From Anaerolineales bacterium (GTDB taxonomy: Bacteria; Chloroflexota; Anaerolineae; Anaerolineales; UBA4823): a stretch of 64,000 nt of DNA. Below are positions 33,752 through 44,415 of this stretch, piece by piece (the stretch's first letter is position 1; every line of letters begins with the position of its first letter). Where the stretch lies: the NCBI GenBank assembly GCA_016929095.1, contig JAFGJM010000036.1:124001-188000 (forward strand). Reading direction: 5' to 3'. Made by a program: the position numbers and the translations under genes. Below the pieces are notes generated by a model. The model worked only from the letters and a program-made list of their open reading frames with translations. It made no database searches and was not told where the DNA came from.

Positions 33752-35637
33752 TTACCTTCCTGGGCTTTGAAATAGGCATCCGATAAACGCTGGATGGCAA
33801 TCAGGAAACCCTCACCTTTGCGCTGGTGACCGCGCCAGATTTCCGGGATCATTGTGCCATGGTAATCGCCGATGACCTTAAAGAAGTGCACCCAATCAAT
33901 GGTTCCCTCTCCAATTTGTAACCCCTCACCGTCCAAACCGGCAGCATCGGATAAGTGCAGATGACCAATATATGGCAGTATTGCCTGTACCTGGTCGTAG
34001 AAATCGACGTGCGCCCAGTTGCAATACAATTTGGAATGGGATGTATCGAAACACATATTCAAGCCCAACGGCTTGACGAAATCGATGATTTCATAAGTAT
34101 CCATAAACGCATTGGTCAGCCATTGCCCGCCAAAATACCAGGGGTGAGGCGGCAGGTTTTCCAGTAACATCTCCACCCCCTCGTGATCAATTTGCTCGAC
34201 CGAACGATGCAAATTATCGTATAGCATTTTATGGTCTTTAATCGGGTTATCCAGGCTCATGGCGCCGGGATGCACAATAACCTTAGGTTTGCCCACAAAA
34301 TGCGGCGCCATTTCACGCGTTAAATTTATCGCCTTCTGGATCAAAGCCACCGAATCGTTTCTCTGTTCTTCATCACTGGCGCATAGATCCACCAGAGTAC
34401 GATCCCAGAATTCCGGCGCATGAACCACAAGTTGGAAATCGAAATCCGTGCCAGGGTATGGCTCATCCAGATCCTGGTCGGTGCAGTGAAATTCCAGCAA
34501 GTGCGGATTATAGGCTAACAATTCCTCAAAATCACGAAAGCGCACTGTGAAGCCATAATCCATTGGCAGGGTATGCGAGTTATCCAACTCGATTTTGATG
34601 CCCAGATCCTTTTCTAAAAAAGGCTCGTCCTCTTCGATGACACGCTCCGCTGTCCGTCCCAACAGTTTGAGATAGTTTTGAGGTGAGATACCTAACGCAG
34701 GCCCTTTAACGGCGATTTTCTCGGCGGTAATTGTCTCGCCAGGCTGGATCGATTTAGCGGCTACCAGGCTTTTGCCTAATACCTCACGGTTCAAAATTTC
34801 ACCGCGGGAGATAAATTTCTCTTCGCCGGTGCCCAGGGCAGCAGTCACCTGTTCGATATCGCGCACCATCTTCTTGAAACCCTGCGGTTCAAGGCTGGCG
34901 GCGTGATCGGGACCATCCATCGTGCGGTCAAGAGTCAGGTGACGCTCGATGATGCTGGCGCCTAACACAGATGCAACGGTGGAGACGGCAATCCCCCGCT
35001 CGTGTCCCGAATAGCCCACTGGCACGCCGAATTGCCGCAGCCGCTCCATGAAGCGCAAATTGATATCTTCGAAGGCTGCCGGATAGGTGCTGTTGCAGTG
35101 CAGCAAAGCAAATTTCGCGCCGCGTTCTTTAAGAAAGTTCACTGTTATTTCTACTTCTTCCAGGCGAGACATGCCGGTGGAAAGGATGAGCGGCTTGCCT
35201 TTATTTATCAGGTGATCCAAAAGCGGAAGGTTGGTTAAATCGGCGGAAGCCACTTTGTACGCCGGCATGTTCAGAGTTTCCAAAAAGTCGGCTGCCGGAA
35301 TATCAAATGCAGAACAAAGAAACGTGATATTTTTCTTTTCACAATATTCGACAATTTCGTAATAATCCTTCTCGGAAAGCTCGACCTGCTGCAAAATAGG
35401 CAGCATGTAACGCAAGGTTTTCTCTCCGGCGTTGACATTATCCAGGTACTTCTTGGCATAGAGCTTATCCAGGGTACGTTTTTGGAACTTAACCGCATCG
35501 GCGCCGCAATCCACAGCAATATCGATCAATTTCATGGCTAATGCTAAAATACCATTGTGATTGACGCCAATCTCGGCTATGATATATGTTGGGTGTCCAT
35601 CGCCTATCAGGCGATCACCTATTTTTATTATGGGCAT
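33748..35637 (-). CDS. NeuB-type synthase with SAF domain fused to a second TIM barrel
   Basis: Residues 1-265 form an N-acetylneuraminate/legionaminate/pseudaminate synthase barrel (AEIGVNHNG, DAVKFQKR, KVASADLTNLPLL, LSTGMSRLEEV, HCNSTYPA, GYSGHERG, IERHLTLDR, GPDHAASL), condensing phosphoenolpyruvate with a 6-carbon sugar. Residues 285-350 are a SAF domain (SLVAAKSIQPGETI, KGPALGISP, EEDEPF). Residues 365-629 look like a xylose-isomerase/AP-endonuclease-2 barrel (VIVHPGAM, MLLENLPPH, NMCFDTSHS, HLHLSD, EGTIDW, PEIW), i.e. a sugar isomerase or epimerase. The ATG at 35637 has GGAGGA 4-5 bases before it; ATG 35649 is rejected. The fusion may make and then use its own sugar substrate; inference. 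Confidence 0.88.
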   Translation of the reverse strand: MPIIKIGDRLIGDGHPTYIIAEIGVNHNGILALAMKLIDIAVDCGADAVKFQKRTLDKLYAKKYLDNVNAGEKTLRYMLPILQQVELSEKDYYEIVEYCEKKNITFLCSAFDIPAADFLETLNMPAYKVASADLTNLPLLDHLINKGKPLILSTGMSRLEEVEITVNFLKERGAKFALLHCNSTYPAAFEDINLRFMERLRQFGVPVGYSGHERGIAVSTVASVLGASIIERHLTLDRTMDGPDHAASLEPQGFKKMVRDIEQVTAALGTGEEKFISRGEILNREVLGKSLVAAKSIQPGETITAEKIAVKGPALGISPQNYLKLLGRTAERVIEEDEPFLEKDLGIKIELDNSHTLPMDYGFTVRFRDFEELLAYNPHLLEFHCTDQDLDEPYPGTDFDFQLVVHAPEFWDRTLVDLCASDEEQRNDSVALIQKAINLTREMAPHFVGKPKVIVHPGAMSLDNPIKDHKMLYDNLHRSVEQIDHEGVEMLLENLPPHPWYFGGQWLTNAFMDTYEIIDFVKPLGLNMCFDTSHSKLYCNWAHVDFYDQVQAILPYIGHLHLSDAAGLDGEGLQIGEGTIDWVHFFKVIGDYHGTMIPEIWRGHQRKGEGFLIAIQRLSDAYFKAQEGK

Positions 35638-35660
35638 TAAATCCTCCATGGGGGATAAGA

Positions 35661-35785
35661 AGCTGTCGGCTATCAGCCGTCAGCTTTCAGATAATTTGAA
35701 TAGAAAATTGAGAATCGAGAATCGATCACTTGGAACAAATAAACGCGAACAAAGCGCCTGACGCTTAATCACCTGACACTTAAAC
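35661..35785. repeat. three degenerate heptamer arrays
   Basis: 35661-35693: GTCGGCT, ATCAGCC, GTCAGCT, TTCAGAT. 35707-35727: TTGAGAA, TCGAGAA, TCGATCA. 35754-35785: GCCTGAC, GCTTAAT, CACCTGA, CACTTAA. Each has 7-base period; together they fill most of the 142-bp gap upstream of the NeuB fusion. Confidence 0.68.
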
Positions 35786-36529
35786 ACTTTTTATCTCAAA
35801 CCCCAGTTCTTCAAAGGTCAACTCGCCGCTCTCTAATAGTCTTTCAGCACGGCGCCAGTCATCCGGGGAATCAATGTCAATCCAATCACTGGGTGGAATA
35901 ATCAAAGGTAGGATATTATCTCCGGTCATCGAATTTTTATCTAGAATGGTATCCGCCCAGGCAGCATCGACATATCCGGTCTGCCAATAAACCTCCGGCA
36001 GCGCCTGGCGGGGCAGGTTATAGGCTTCTTGAAATGGTGTGTCTATCAAAGGATGCATGAGCCCATCTTCGGTGATGCGCCACATCTTGAAGGGATTTTG
36101 AAAAGGCACACATACGGTTCGCACGGCATCGGCATCCGGGCGTTCGATCAACCGGTATACCGCCTGGTCAATATGATGGACACGGCGGAAAGGTGAAGTG
36201 GGGCGTAGTTGTACTACGATTTCAGGTTTATACCCCTCATTCTCCTCCAACCACTGCAAGGCATGCTGGAAAACCGGTAGGTCGGGCGTCTGATCCTGGG
36301 AGAAATCCGCCGGTCGCAGAAATGGCGTCTCGGCGCCATAACGGCGGGCGATGACGGCAATCTCTTCGTCATCTGTGGAGACAATCACACGCGTGACCGT
36401 CTCGGCTGCCAGGCCGGCTGCGATGCTATAAGCTATCAGCGGATACCCGGCGAAAAGCCGGATATTTTTACGCGGAATGCTTTTCGAACCACCGCGAGCT
36501 GGAACAATGGCTAACGCTTCAGTTACCAT
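35780..36529 (-). CDS. neuA: CMP-nonulosonic acid synthetase (acylneuraminate cytidylyltransferase)
   Basis: Activates a nonulosonic acid with CTP. AIVPARGGSKSIPRKNIRLFAGYPLI is the complete CTP-binding signature of the family, followed by VIVSTDDEEIA, QLRPTSPFR, QTGYVDAAW and a C-terminal IDIDSPDDW metal-binding motif. 249 residues. ATG 36529 overlaps the SDR stop by 7 bases. Gene order SDR - synthetase - NeuB matches the ptmA-ptmB-legI arrangement of legionaminic acid synthesis in Campylobacter, so legionaminic acid or a relative is the best guess for the product. Confidence 0.93.
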   Translation of the reverse strand: MVTEALAIVPARGGSKSIPRKNIRLFAGYPLIAYSIAAGLAAETVTRVIVSTDDEEIAVIARRYGAETPFLRPADFSQDQTPDLPVFQHALQWLEENEGYKPEIVVQLRPTSPFRRVHHIDQAVYRLIERPDADAVRTVCVPFQNPFKMWRITEDGLMHPLIDTPFQEAYNLPRQALPEVYWQTGYVDAAWADTILDKNSMTGDNILPLIIPPSDWIDIDSPDDWRRAERLLESGELTFEELGFEIKSV

Positions 36530-37356
36530 ACCGACCATCCCCCATCGACAATAATATTAGCACCGGTGACGTAAGCTGAGGCATCCGAAGCCAGGAAAAT
36601 CAAAGCGCCGTTCATGTCATCCTTATATGCCATGCGTCCCATCACAGTCTTTGCCGAATAGGCTTTCACAAAAGCCTCATCGTGCCCGTTAAATACCCCT
36701 CCCGGTGATATAGCATTCACGCGGATGTTTTTACCGGCGTAATAAGCTGCCAGGTAGGTTGTTAATCCCAGAATACCGGTTTTGGTGACCGGATAGTAAG
36801 CAGGTTTATATGCCGGTTCCTCGCCTGGCTTTTGATACAGACGCTGATCGGGAGCGGTTATTCCATAGATCGAACTCATATTGATCATCACCCCCCCGCC
36901 CTGCGCAAGCATCACCCGCCCAGCCGCCTGGCAGCACAGGAATGCGCCAGTCAGGTTGACCGAAAGCGCCCGATTCCATAAGTCCAACGGATAATCCTCA
37001 AAAACATTCGTGTGCCCGCCATGCTGGGGATCGAATTTCGGATCCAACGCCGCGCTGTTAACCAGAATATCCAGGCGGTCATAGGCTTTCATTGTAGCTT
37101 CCACCATAGCCGCGACGGATTGCCGATCAGTTACATCTACACGCAGCGAAATAGCGCTACCGCCATGGCGGTTAATATCGTCGGCGACATGTGCTGCTGA
37201 AGCCTCATCCAGATCGGCGATTACAATACGGGCGCAAGCTTCCGCCAGCGTGTGGCAGAATTCTGCACCCAATAAACCCGCCCCGCCGGTCACCACCGCC
37301 ACACGGTCAGTCAAATCGAATAATTGGGGTAATTTGTGTTTGTGAGTATCAGACAT
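36523..37356 (-). CDS. SDR family oxidoreductase (PtmA-like context)
   Basis: Classical SDR of 277 residues. VVTGGAGLLGAEF is the cofactor site, VNSAA follows strand 4, and the catalytic residues appear as NMSSIYG and the Tyr-Lys pair in YYPVTKTGILGL; the C-terminal GANIIVDGG is typical. It is translationally coupled to the CMP-sugar synthetase. In Campylobacter a similar SDR (PtmA) stands next to the CMP-legionaminic acid synthetase; its exact step is not settled. Confidence 0.92.
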   Translation of the reverse strand: MSDTHKHKLPQLFDLTDRVAVVTGGAGLLGAEFCHTLAEACARIVIADLDEASAAHVADDINRHGGSAISLRVDVTDRQSVAAMVEATMKAYDRLDILVNSAALDPKFDPQHGGHTNVFEDYPLDLWNRALSVNLTGAFLCCQAAGRVMLAQGGGVMINMSSIYGITAPDQRLYQKPGEEPAYKPAYYPVTKTGILGLTTYLAAYYAGKNIRVNAISPGGVFNGHDEAFVKAYSAKTVMGRMAYKDDMNGALIFLASDASAYVTGANIIVDGGWSVW

Positions 37357-37402
37357 GATTTTTTCAATATTACCTGATTGACTTATTCCAGATCTCTGTT
37401 CC

Positions 37403-38908
37403 TCATGGAGGATTCAACTTATATATTGTGCCATCCCGATATTGATCGACAACCTCAAATCCCTGGGTAAGATCGGCAAGATTGGTATCGTACAAATCCA
37501 ATGAGACGGCATCAAAAACCACCAAAAGCCCACCTTCGGCAGCTATACGCTGGCGCATCATATCCACATTGGGAATTCCATACGCTGGTAAGCCGGTCCA
37601 CATGGTGATTGCCGCTGGTGAATTGCTAAACAGCAGGGTCTGCGGCGAGACGCGTAACGCTTCCATGGTTGGCGAGGTGTGCATGCTTTTACGGGCAAAT
37701 CCCAAACCGTTCTCATGCAAGCGGGGAACTAAAATCATCGCCCGGTATCCATACATCCCCAATAATATCAAGGCACAAGCCGCCACACCTATACGCACCG
37801 CCTGCCCTCCGCTATTCCATAAATAAAACACGAATTGCAATAATAATACAATCGAAACAGGCAATAGGGGCAATAGGATGCGATTATTGAGCGGTGTGAG
37901 AGGGTCGAAAAAAGCTTTGGATAAAAAAATGATGGGAATATAGCAAAGGAACTGGAATGTCAGAAAAAGATAAATCAAGAAACGAGTATTGGCTTTCGAT
38001 AGAGAAAAGCGTTTTTCATGATGCACACCAGTACGCAGCCATAATAAAATACCGCCGACCAATATCGCAATGATCCAAACGATTTCGTACCCGTTCACCA
38101 GCCTGCCCGGAATGAACCATGCCAGTATGGTGTTGAAGGTGCGCAGCACTTGTTTTAGGGTGATCGAATAAAAAGCGAATTTCCGGTCGGTGATACTGCC
38201 GATAGCGAATACAGTGTAAGCTACCCAGGCAATGACAGGCAGCAGGCTGGTAATCATGAAGGCAAGCAAGTCTTTCCACCGCCGTGATCCGGGAATACTT
38301 CGTGAAACAATCAGGATCAATATTGCTGCAAAAATAAAAGCGATCCCGATGTAGCGCGTCAGGAACGACAACCCTAACAAAACACCGGCGTACATAATCC
38401 ATTTGATTGATGGTTGCTCGAGATATCTTACGACCAAGATTACGCTGCCCAGGTACAGGCATAAGAATAATGGTTCACTCATCGCCCAGGCATGGGCCTC
38501 GATCAACACATCCGAGGTGAAAAATAACAGACTGCCCAATACTGCCAGCCATTGAGAATGCGTGAGGCGCTCGACGAATACGCCGGTTATAAGCAAATTG
38601 ATCCCAAATACCAGCGTATTGACCACCCTGGCGGCGGATTTGGCTTCCAGGCCAAACCAGTCGCCTGCAGCCAGCGTTAATGAAAATAGGGGTGGAAAAT
38701 GCGTTAAAGGGTTAAGTTCTCCATCGCCTCCCAGCCAGCGCAAGCCATTCCCTGATACCAGGTTTTGCGCGGAATTGATATACATGAACGAATCATCCAT
38801 CAATCCGGCGCCCCAACGCGTACAATACCAGATGAGAGCAATACCCAAAATTGCCAGGACGAGCATCGCAGGGTAATACACCCTTTGATAATTTTTTATC
38901 TGATTCAA
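37403..38908 (-). CDS. GT-C-like membrane glycosyltransferase (paralogue 2)
   Basis: Paralogue of the gene at 16387-17883: IWYCTRWGAGLMDDSFMYINSAQNL and LIEAHAWAMSEPLF match WYCTVWGGGLISDSF and LIEAHAWVLSEPLF. The acidic MDDSF motif is the likely catalytic loop. About eleven hydrophobic segments and a short soluble tail. The start is a TTG at 38908, supported by alignment with the paralogue, although no good ribosome site precedes it. Confidence 0.74.
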   Translation of the reverse strand: MNQIKNYQRVYYPAMLVLAILGIALIWYCTRWGAGLMDDSFMYINSAQNLVSGNGLRWLGGDGELNPLTHFPPLFSLTLAAGDWFGLEAKSAARVVNTLVFGINLLITGVFVERLTHSQWLAVLGSLLFFTSDVLIEAHAWAMSEPLFLCLYLGSVILVVRYLEQPSIKWIMYAGVLLGLSFLTRYIGIAFIFAAILILIVSRSIPGSRRWKDLLAFMITSLLPVIAWVAYTVFAIGSITDRKFAFYSITLKQVLRTFNTILAWFIPGRLVNGYEIVWIIAILVGGILLWLRTGVHHEKRFSLSKANTRFLIYLFLTFQFLCYIPIIFLSKAFFDPLTPLNNRILLPLLPVSIVLLLQFVFYLWNSGGQAVRIGVAACALILLGMYGYRAMILVPRLHENGLGFARKSMHTSPTMEALRVSPQTLLFSNSPAAITMWTGLPAYGIPNVDMMRQRIAAEGGLLVVFDAVSLDLYDTNLADLTQGFEVVDQYRDGTIYKLNPP

Positions 38909-38986
38909 TTAAAAGAATAAGGAGAAAAAGGATATGTCAGAAGTACTGAGAAATCATGATGTCGTACCAACACGCTTATACCCCTG

Positions 38987-39020
38987 CCCCTTTCTCTCGT
39001 AAAACGACTGGAGAAAGGGG
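38987..39020. repeat. perfect 10-base stem hairpin after sat-apsK
   Basis: CCCCTTTCTC (38987-38996) and GAGAAAGGGG (39011-39020) pair perfectly, and TCGT/ACGA inside the loop can add a second short stem. It lies 30 bases after the Sat-ApsK stop. No T-run follows on the minus strand, so it may be a transcript-stabilising hairpin or a small repeat rather than a classic terminator. Confidence 0.6.
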
Positions 39021-39049
39021 TTAAGGGTTATGAAAGTCTTTAATGGACT

Positions 39050-40825
<1,776 letters not shown>

Positions 40826-40864
40826 CTACATCTCCTTATCAATAAATTTTATGTTTTTTCATCC

Positions 40865-40992
40865 TACCCATTCTGTTTCTCTTGTATATCCTGTTATTGT
40901 TATAAAAATACAGGATTGGCAGGATTTTCATGATAATTTTTATGTGTTTTTCTTTTTCATCTCATCTATCTTGCCATCTTGGGTATCCTGAT
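40865..40992. repeat. degenerate heptamer arrays upstream of sat-apsK
   Basis: Read on the minus strand: CAGGATA, CCCAAGA, TGGCAAG, ATAGATG, AGATGAA and, nearer the gene, ACAGGAT, ATACAAG, AGAAACA, GAATGGG, TAGGATG. ATCCTGT/ACAGGAT also forms a 7-base inverted repeat. The arrays fill the 176-bp gap; no clear promoter was seen. Confidence 0.55.
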
Positions 40993-40998
40993 AATTCA

Positions 40999-41997
40999 TT
41001 ATTCAACCTCAGGCACTCTTACTAATTTGCCTTCATGCGCCGATTGCAGCGCCGCAAGACATAACTTTAGCGCTTGAACGCCATCTTCCAAAGAACACAC
41101 CGGATTCACTTCATCGCGGGCTATCTTTATAAAATGGCGCATTTCATCCATGAATAACGTATTGCGCTCAAATCCGGCTGGTACAGGGAAATATTGCCAC
41201 TGGTCTCTGGTTGCCTTGTACAGGGCAACGCTTCCATCGGCATTATCCCAACGCAGTACACCCTGGGTGCCGATGATTTCCAGGGTATGCGCCGGCGGTC
41301 GTTGATTATAATCCAAATGCAGGCTGGCTAACAACCCGCTATCGAATTGCAGCCCAATCTCTGCCGTGTCTTCGACATCCAATTCAAGATCACTCAATTT
41401 TCCGGCAAATGCCCAAACCGCTTTAACGTCACCAAATAACCAGCGTAAATAATCCAAAGGATGCGAAAGGGTCAAAATCACACCTCCGCCCATTTCTGAG
41501 CGGGCGCTATAACCCCGACGGTAATCCTCCCAGGGATGCCATCCCGGTAAATATTCCCCCCAATGAGCCCGCGCCGAATAAGGCTTGCCGATAGCACCTT
41601 CATCAAGTAGTTTCTTCATGCGCTGCAAGCCAGGGTGAAAACGGAATTGATATCCCACCAAAATACGGCTTCCGTTTTTTTGGTCGACCCGCTCCAATTC
41701 ATCGACCCGCGCCAGTGTATGAGAAACGGGTTTTTCCAAAAGAATATGGCATCCCGCTAAAGCTGCCGGAATAGCAACCCCCATATGTAACGCTGTAGGA
41801 TTGGAAATGACGACTGCCTGTGGTTGGTAAGCCAGGGCTGCATTCAGTTCGGTCTCGACCGGAAATTCCACCAGTTCATCATCGGGCAAGCGGCTGTGAT
41901 GCGAACGATACAGCACGATATCTGTCTCGCCCAATGCCCGCAAATTCTGCAAGTGGCGCCTGCCAACGGAGCCCAGCCCGGCGATGAGGAATTTCAC
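40999..41997 (-). CDS. Gfo/Idh/MocA family sugar oxidoreductase
   Basis: NAD(P)-dependent oxidoreductase of two domains. The Rossmann motif is LIAGLGSVGRRHLQNL, the EKP motif appears as ILLEKPVSHT near residues 92-101, and GGGVILTLSHPLDYLRWLFG carries the conserved catalytic His region. Such enzymes oxidise or reduce nucleotide or free sugars. It starts with GTG in a GTGA overlap with the sulfotransferase upstream, between that gene and Sat-ApsK. Confidence 0.92.
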   Translation of the reverse strand: MKFLIAGLGSVGRRHLQNLRALGETDIVLYRSHHSRLPDDELVEFPVETELNAALAYQPQAVVISNPTALHMGVAIPAALAGCHILLEKPVSHTLARVDELERVDQKNGSRILVGYQFRFHPGLQRMKKLLDEGAIGKPYSARAHWGEYLPGWHPWEDYRRGYSARSEMGGGVILTLSHPLDYLRWLFGDVKAVWAFAGKLSDLELDVEDTAEIGLQFDSGLLASLHLDYNQRPPAHTLEIIGTQGVLRWDNADGSVALYKATRDQWQYFPVPAGFERNTLFMDEMRHFIKIARDEVNPVCSLEDGVQALKLCLAALQSAHEGKLVRVPEVE

Positions 41998-43034
41998 GCC
42001 TCATACCTCCAGATTCTGAGTGTCTCCCCGGCAATCTCCATAAATACCTTTTTGTCACGTTCGGTAAAGAATTCCTTATATGAGCCGCGTTTCCCCTTTT
42101 GAAGGGGTGATGCGACCTGACTGGCTTTCTGCTGCTGCCATTCAGCGTCGGGATTTTGGCGCGTCTCTGCGTCGACGGCTTTTTTCAACCCCGCGGCATG
42201 AATATCTACGCCTAGAAATTCCCATAAGCGTATCATTTCAGCGAAGGTATCCTCCAGGAGATCTTCATAACGCAGGTGATAATATCGTTCGTCATAGTAT
42301 TGACGCGCCATCTGATCTGTTTCACTCACATTCCGCGCCCATCCTTCAGCCGCCTGGCGAATGGCTTTTTCGGAGAAAACCGAACGCTGCCCGTTGAGAA
42401 ACGGTTGTGGATCGCGGGTGAATTCATCCAAAATCATTTTATCTTCAGCAGAAAGAGATTCAGGATGCTCGATAAAATTTTGAAAGCGGTGCGATAACGC
42501 CGTATCTCTCCCATCACGGATGATATAGATCAAAGAAGCGTCCGGATATACTTTATGGGTCAATCGGACCGATTCGCCATCTAAAAGGCTGTTGGGGCTT
42601 TTATCGCCCACCACACAGCCTGTACCGCCTTTGCCCTCCTGGCGCGCCTCTCTTTCCATGATGAAATCGGCAGCTGCCCGCAATACCACGGGTGATAAGT
42701 CTTTACCGCGGTTCCAACGATTACTGCGTCTGGCAAGCCATTCACCCGTTTCCGGGCTGACAACCAGCGATTCGAGCAATGGCGAGCGGGTGAAGAAATG
42801 TGCCTGGTAATTACAATGCACCTGAGGATGTAACCGAATCAATCGCGCTAACAATGTAGTCCCCGAACGGGCATGCCCATAGATAAAGAATTTATCGAGT
42901 GGGAAGAACCGGCGTGCTTCTTCCACTTCCTCTGGGGTTATGGATGAAATTTCCCTGGGTTGCGTCTGGGGCAACCCCCCAGATAATAATACTTTACAGG
43001 CTAATGATAATCTTCGGGAGAATTTATTTTTCAT
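41994..43034 (-). CDS. sulfotransferase family protein
   Basis: Sulfotransfer_3-like enzyme. The phosphosulfate loop is FFIYGHARSGTTLLARLI near residues 47-64 and the 3'-phosphate motif is LIYIIRDGRDTALSHRF. The C-terminal part has RYEDLLEDTFAEM, typical of the family. 346 residues. Preceded by a 182-bp gap and followed in overlap by the Gfo/Idh gene, so sulfation may be tied to the sugar made by that enzyme. Confidence 0.9.
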   Translation of the reverse strand: MKNKFSRRLSLACKVLLSGGLPQTQPREISSITPEEVEEARRFFPLDKFFIYGHARSGTTLLARLIRLHPQVHCNYQAHFFTRSPLLESLVVSPETGEWLARRSNRWNRGKDLSPVVLRAAADFIMEREARQEGKGGTGCVVGDKSPNSLLDGESVRLTHKVYPDASLIYIIRDGRDTALSHRFQNFIEHPESLSAEDKMILDEFTRDPQPFLNGQRSVFSEKAIRQAAEGWARNVSETDQMARQYYDERYYHLRYEDLLEDTFAEMIRLWEFLGVDIHAAGLKKAVDAETRQNPDAEWQQQKASQVASPLQKGKRGSYKEFFTERDKKVFMEIAGETLRIWRYEA

Positions 43035-43216
43035 GGTTTTAATAATTACCGCTGAGATGCTGAGCTCTCTGAGTTTTGCTATGTTTCTATAGGTGTTTAT
43101 TATTTCTTTCTAATTCGTTACTAAATTTGAATTATTATTGATACGAATTTTGGATTTTGTTAGGAAATAAGGAATTCTTCCTTATTTTTTCTCTGCACGC
43201 TCTGCGGATCAGTAAT
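43035..43216. other. 182-bp intergenic region with a 23-base palindrome
   Basis: AAATAAGGAA (43165-43174) and TTCCTTATTT (43178-43187) form a perfect 10-base stem with a 3-base loop. On the plus strand it is followed by a T-run, on the minus strand only by a short one. Weak heptamer-like words (GCTGAGA, TGCTGAG, CTCTGAG) occur at 43050-43078. No gene seen. Confidence 0.5.
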
Positions 43217-44233
43217 TTATCTTTTACCGGTTTTTCGACTCGTGAATTTCCGGCGGATACGCCAGGTGTAAGCTCGCCACAATGATGCAGGACTATATGC
43301 AGATTGTTTTTCGTATTCCAAAGCTTTCATCTGAGGCGCCGCCATTATCTCGATCACGGCCGCCTCAATGGGGTCAAGTGTCTCCTTCCACCTCCCCAGG
43401 GGTGTGGTGCTGATAGCGCTGAATTGATCGGCAAACATGGAATTGCCTTTCCATGAGGCGCCCGCCCGGGTCGGCTGCGCCAGGGTTGGATTGCTTTCGA
43501 TGTCTAAAAAATCCGTAAGCTGTTTGAGTGTTTCCTGGGTTTTTTGTACAAGATCCTCATAACGGATAAGCCGGCAGCGCTTTTCGCCATAACGAGCCAC
43601 ATTTTGCCAGCAGGCATTCACCGAACGCTTCCAGTTTGTTGTGAAAAATTCTGCGCACCAATCCGGGTGTTTTCGATGATAAGAAGCATGATTATCGCGG
43701 GGATCGCGCACGATATAGATACAACGCGCCTCCGGCCACCAGGTGAATATTTGATCCGCATAATACTCGTTATAGGGGGATTTCTCCACCCAATAGCGCG
43801 CCGATGGCTGCCAGCTTCCAGAAACCTTCCCAAACCCCAGCACTGCTGTGCTGAGAATATCGCCATCATGGCGGCAGCCTGCCCCATCCAGGATATCCAC
43901 CATCGCTTTATTCACCTCATCGAACGGTATCGCTGAATAATCCCGGTCGGGATAGCCTTCCTGGTTGGCGGGTTGGTTCTCCCGCTCCCAGGTGAAGATG
44001 TGGGTGAGGGTCTTTTCTGCCAAATTCAGTTTTGCTGGGAAATCCAGACCTGCGGATTGGGGCAGAAAACGGCGAAAAAAAACTGTTTCTTCGGGGTAAA
44101 CCACTAACTGGGGATGTGAATCCAATAAGGCTCGTAACAGACTGGTGCCCGACTTAGGATGCCCCCCCAGAAAAACCGGGCGATCGCATAATATTTTATA
44201 TTGCGCCAATTCAACTTCGTTCATCAAAACCAT
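43217..44233 (-). CDS. sulfotransferase family protein
   Basis: Sulfotransfer_1/3-type enzyme, 338 residues. VFLGGHPKSGTSLLRALLDSH near residues 20-40 is the phosphosulfate loop and CIYIVRDPRDNHASYHR is the 3'-phosphate site; IRYEDLVQ follows. It is more similar in loop sequence to the tandem pair (PKSGT) than to the two enzymes with RSGTT. It is flanked by gaps on both sides and may be transcribed separately. Confidence 0.92.
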   Translation of the reverse strand: MVLMNEVELAQYKILCDRPVFLGGHPKSGTSLLRALLDSHPQLVVYPEETVFFRRFLPQSAGLDFPAKLNLAEKTLTHIFTWERENQPANQEGYPDRDYSAIPFDEVNKAMVDILDGAGCRHDGDILSTAVLGFGKVSGSWQPSARYWVEKSPYNEYYADQIFTWWPEARCIYIVRDPRDNHASYHRKHPDWCAEFFTTNWKRSVNACWQNVARYGEKRCRLIRYEDLVQKTQETLKQLTDFLDIESNPTLAQPTRAGASWKGNSMFADQFSAISTTPLGRWKETLDPIEAAVIEIMAAPQMKALEYEKQSAYSPASLWRAYTWRIRRKFTSRKTGKR

Positions 44234-44261
44234 TATTGAATTATCTTTAAATAAACAGGAT

Positions 44262-44292
44262 TTAGAAGATAAACAGGATAATATATGTTTTT
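44262..44292. repeat. short heptamer-like repeat (AACAGGA words)
   Basis: AACAGGATTTAGAAG and ATAAACAGGATAAT lie 16 bases apart in the 182-bp gap (44234-44415). The rest of that gap is AT-rich, with no gene and no convincing promoter. Confidence 0.4.
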
Positions 44293-44415
44293 TGATTGTA
44301 ATTTCAAGTGATCACTTTCGCACTGATTGCAAAACACTTTATCGATAATTTGGATTACGAATAAATATATTCACCGCCCTCGTCAAATCCCATTCATCCT
44401 GAAACTTCTTCTCGT

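Noticed and set aside
38934-39002. Plus-strand 22-codon frame behind an AAGGAG-like site
   Set aside because: Ends in the 38987-39020 hairpin, resembles nothing known and lies in a gap of minus-strand genes; likely chance.
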